Assembly: GCA_017441505.1 (NCBI GenBank)
Contig: JAFRXL010000034.1
Span: 62,001-126,000, forward strand
Length of the DNA: 64,000 nt
Origin: Ruminococcus sp.
Lineage (GTDB): Bacteria; Bacillota; Clostridia; Oscillospirales; Ruminococcaceae
Reading direction: 5' to 3'
Numbering within the stretch: position 1 is the stretch's first letter; every line of letters starts with the position of its first letter. The translations under genes were made by a program, and so were the position numbers. A model generated the notes under the pieces. It had not been told where the DNA came from. It ran no database searches and was given only the letters and a program-made list of their open reading frames with translations. Below, in pieces: positions 62,301-64,000 of the stretch.

Positions 62301-62987
62301 AATGAGGAGATATGTGCCGAGCTGAGGTCGTATATAGAAAGCAAGTATGACCGTTCACTCTCAGAGATGCCTGCAAAGCTGAGTGTAACTCAGATAACGA
62401 AGAAATTCAAGGATGATGAGGAGGATTTTGACTTCAAGCTGAAACGTCCGATGTTCAAATCGTCCGGCAGCAGACTCACAGGTGCAGAGCGTGGAACTGC
62501 TATACATACATTTTTCCAGTATTGCGACTTTTACGGTGCAAGAAACGATATTAGCTCAGAGATAGAAAATATGGTGGAAAAGGGATATATATCTGCTGCA
62601 CAGGCAGAGTCTATCGACAGAGCAAATGCGTCAGCATTTTTTGATAGTGACCTGTACGAGCGGATGTCAAAAGCAAAGGAAGTGTGGCGAGAGAAAAAAT
62701 TCATGGTCGCAGTTTCGCAGCTTGACATAGAAAACAAGCTCATGGAGGTGCTCAGCCGCTCGGACGGAATGATAAAGGGCATTGTCGACCTCATGTTTGA
62801 GGAAGAGGACGGAATAGTGCTCGTTGACTATAAGTCTGACAGAGGTATCTCAGCTGAACGTTTAGCTGAGAGGTACGATATACAGCTTCGTTTATATAAA
62901 TCAGCGATAGAGCTTACCATGAACAAAAAAGTCAAGGCAGCATATCTCTATTCATTTGAACTAAAGCGTTCAGTGCATATATTCTAA
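59343..62987 (+). CDS. addA: AddAB helicase-nuclease subunit A
   Basis: 1214 residues, GTG start with GGAGG at 8 bases. UvrD/RecB-type helicase: Walker A SAAAGSGKTAVL, motif Ia VTFTNDAAAEMKKR, motif II MIDEYQDSN, motif III GDVKQSIYRFR, motif V TIQTLHGSKGLEYPFV and motif VI YVGMTRARQ. The C-terminal nuclease has GIVDLMFEEEDGIVLVDYKSD. This is the normal length and order for AddA in Firmicutes. It is co-transcribed with addB and ends at the terminator at 62992. Confidence 0.95.
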   Translation: MAWTSQQENAINARNSSIIVSAAAGSGKTAVLTERLAKLIADPDSGVRADRMIIVTFTNDAAAEMKKRLDMKLRALINDDPANEHLLKQQVLLQSAKISTINSFCFELIRDNITDQGITSGFGVLDDTDNAVIRSQAMDDLLNYYSENDYEKISFMYDRFCIRSYRSLSAVISKADEFLASVTLREKWLELAEKEYSKPFSESVYYKSLIESVKRRVDRGVRIADECLNMVTAIFPDRENYPQAEKSFAVAEDDYDKLCELQKIFDSGRFTNEEEAARLTAFGDLVRVTAKTPHNKSLRELYKAKREQLKKIPAGVIDSISSVESDYRESAEVTMVLTEMLRKYQEFIWKRKCEKNSISFDDGERLAIELLADIDENGRIVPSETARQTAEHYDIIMIDEYQDSNNKEDLIFKLISKNFKHDSSGEPMYGDNVFLVGDVKQSIYRFRLANPRNFINTLRSSEPYTAESKSPNKAILLNRNFRSSEGVIDFVNYVFGQIMTERCGDIDYNEDEMLYFGAEEYRDCVDTQAHIAFIVDDPDEDEDDKADTSDINTEAVYTAGKIAEMIESGTEVILKDGTKRPCIPSDFSILVRGNKYINVYAKELEKVGVPAKGKEESGYLRAREIAVLIDMLRIINNPLLDIPMTAVMTSPMYMFTIPEIAYIKSLDREKAIYPILLGIASGDYPECDDMFFIGRINDFLGALESFRLDAVTMTIGELIGRIYDTTDFISVMQLYNDGEKKRANLRVLVQYASNYESTVAFEGSGGLGGFLRHIDRVMENGDYTQGKVSSSSGDYVTIQTLHGSKGLEYPFVFIAETSHKFRFDSDTVMCSSDGRIGYTLYDPKIVRKYKTFQHTMLTEEERRDTRSEEMRLLYVGMTRARQKLFINLKCGEKTLKRIDNKINSCAIRGWDISENVGEAENYADWLWLSLFRHSEFTAISEQVGVGGKDFGAPAYISDKNLFDYEIVCPEKKSVFEEAAEQEETAPNEEICAELRSYIESKYDRSLSEMPAKLSVTQITKKFKDDEEDFDFKLKRPMFKSSGSRLTGAERGTAIHTFFQYCDFYGARNDISSEIENMVEKGYISAAQAESIDRANASAFFDSDLYERMSKAKEVWREKKFMVAVSQLDIENKLMEVLSRSDGMIKGIVDLMFEEEDGIVLVDYKSDRGISAERLAERYDIQLRLYKSAIELTMNKKVKAAYLYSFELKRSVHIF

Positions 62988-62991
62988 AAAC

Positions 62992-63028
62992 AAAACAGTC
63001 AGCTCCGGATCGGAACTGACTGTTTTAT
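62992..63028. terminator. Terminator between addA and htrA-like gene
   Basis: Stem AAAACAGTCAG / CTGACTGTTTT around CTCCGGATCGGAA, between convergent genes; it can serve both strands. Confidence 0.8.
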
Positions 63029-63057
63029 ATAAATAAGGAGAAGAAAGAGATTAACTA

Positions 63058-64000
63058 TCAGAATGCGAATGGGTCAACCGGTGGAGTTTCCTGCTGAGCC
63101 TTTTTGCTTTTCTTTTTTTCTTCTTTGGTTTCATTTTTATCTGTATCTTCATCTTCGTCATCATCCTGAGCATCAGGAGCATCTGCCTCACTGAGCACTA
63201 CCTGTACCTTGATGTCCTCGCCGCCACGGTAAACTGTGAGAGTCAGGGTATCACCGACATTGTGTTTGCTTATCACAGCATTGAGCTCCTCAGTTGTCTT
63301 TATGACCTCATCTTCGATACCGATGATAATATCACCCTTGTGAACATCGCCCTTTTCGCCGGCACCGTCCTCAATAACGTCTGTTACATATACACCCATC
63401 GGGATATTGTAGTAGCGTGAATAGCTTTCGGTAACGTCCTTATAGATAAGACCGAGCTGAGGTCTGCCTTTTACGTACTTATAGTGGATAAGGTCATCGA
63501 TTATCTTCTTAGCATCAGAGATAGGGATAGCAAATCCGAGTCCCTCAACGGAAGCAGAGCCGTAGCTGGATGACATTTTAGCCGAGTTTATACCTATTAC
63601 CTGTCCGCAGCTGTTGAGGAGAGGTCCGCCGGAGTTACCGGAGTTTATAGGAGCATCTGTCTGGATAAGAGACATAGACCTTTCATTGATAGATATTTGT
63701 CTGTTAAGAGCAGATACGATACCGCTTGTAACCGAGCCAAAGAGGTCGAATCCAAGAGGATTGCCGACAGCGATAACAAGCTCGCCGACTCTTAGTTCGT
63801 CACTGTTTCCTATAACAGCAGGAGTAAGCCCTGTTTCATCTACTTTGAGGACTGCAATGTCAGTTTCGGTATCATAGGCGATTATTTTAGCTTCGTGCTC
63901 AGTCTCGTCACTAAACATGATAGAGACATCGATAGCTTCACCGGCTTTGTACTCACTGTCGTCATATATAACGTGAGCATTGGTAACGATATATCCGTCC
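63058..64000 (-). CDS. HtrA/DegP-family serine protease with PDZ domain, N-terminus outside window
   Basis: Open from the right edge to the stop at 63058 (about 314 codons visible). The visible part opens DGYIVTNAHVIYDD, with the catalytic His; DTETDIAVLKV holds the Asp and INSGNSGGPLLN the Ser, so the triad is complete. A PDZ domain follows (RPQLGLIYKDVTE.. to ..GDTLTLTVYRGGEDIKVQV) and then a charged tail (DDDEDEDTDKNETKEEKKKSKK). The ATG at 63918 is internal. It degrades or controls misfolded proteins outside the membrane. The signal or membrane anchor must lie beyond the window. Confidence 0.93.
   Translation of the reverse strand, partial: DGYIVTNAHVIYDDSEYKAGEAIDVSIMFSDETEHEAKIIAYDTETDIAVLKVDETGLTPAVIGNSDELRVGELVIAVGNPLGFDLFGSVTSGIVSALNRQISINERSMSLIQTDAPINSGNSGGPLLNSCGQVIGINSAKMSSSYGSASVEGLGFAIPISDAKKIIDDLIHYKYVKGRPQLGLIYKDVTESYSRYYNIPMGVYVTDVIEDGAGEKGDVHKGDIIIGIEDEVIKTTEELNAVISKHNVGDTLTLTVYRGGEDIKVQVVLSEADAPDAQDDDEDEDTDKNETKEEKKKSKKAQQETPPVDPFAF

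Noticed and set aside
63058-63918. A complete protease gene starting at 63918
   Set aside because: The frame stays open to the right edge and the catalytic His motif TNAHV lies beyond that ATG, so the gene is truncated by the window.

Overview
The window looks like a chromosome segment from a fibre-degrading, anaerobic gut Firmicute of the Ruminococcus/Oscillospiraceae type. Three secreted proteins end in dockerin modules: a GH53 galactanase, a CBM35-GH26 mannanase and an LRR/cysteine-peptidase protein. The window also carries a complete Rnf complex, a pyruvate formate-lyase system, AddAB, a BofC-like protein and strong AGGAGG ribosome sites. Promoters are clear sigma-A types, nearly all with a 17-bp spacer. 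I see no tRNA, rRNA, CRISPR array, insertion sequence or prophage. Genus placement is inferred from protein character, not from a marker gene.

Layout. 1-2591: ABC exporter and an alpha/beta hydrolase cut by the left edge. 2.8-4.8 kb: GH53 galactanase. 4.9-11.2 kb: BofC-like protein, then class A PBP, RNA methyltransferase, RmuC and ComF. 11.2-18 kb (minus strand): DtxR-type regulator, a MurL/MurD2-like pair, a flavoprotein with two rubredoxin domains, the LRR/peptidase/dockerin protein and UppP. 18-24 kb: SOS-type Y-family polymerase with a YolD-like partner, AraC regulator, VanY-like peptidase and an orphan peptide-binding lipoprotein. 24.3-27 kb: a pyruvate formate-lyase split into a catalytic core and a separate glycyl-radical subunit, with a third small protein between them. 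27-36.7 kb: GH26 mannanase, two GGDEF-EAL proteins, AsnB, a lipoprotein and a double helix-hairpin-helix protein. 37-40 kb: aroA-aroC-DUF4364. 40.3-45.1 kb: rnfCDGEAB. 45-48.3 kb: GNAT, an 18-aa cysteine-rich peptide, TspO, a phosphoesterase and two SMI1/KNR4-like proteins. 48.4-54 kb: a D,D-carboxypeptidase-like pseudoenzyme, PncB, an amidase, TyrA and RluA. 54-64 kb: tandem GH25 protein, AddB, AddA and HtrA (cut by the right edge).

How the genes fit together. Galactan and mannan are attacked outside the cell by dockerin enzymes. Sugars are fermented through pyruvate formate-lyase, and Rnf couples ferredoxin and NAD to an ion gradient. A large share of the remaining genes serve the cell wall: PBP1A-like, UppP, MurD2/MurL, VanY, the dead carboxypeptidase, GH25 and amidase. 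AroA/AroC/TyrA and AsnB are biosynthetic. AddAB, RmuC and the Y-family polymerase handle DNA damage.

The strongest candidates for something unusual are: (1) the three-gene split pyruvate formate-lyase, whose middle protein resembles a truncated docking segment of the radical domain; (2) the MurD2-MurL pair, implying D-glutamate is made by epimerising a cell-wall precursor; (3) a D,D-carboxypeptidase homologue that has lost all three active-site motifs; (4) an 18-aa cysteine-rich peptide with its own promoter; (5) promoter-proximal terminators before asnB and aroA; (6) a family of palindromic intergenic repeats and two other large inverted-repeat elements.
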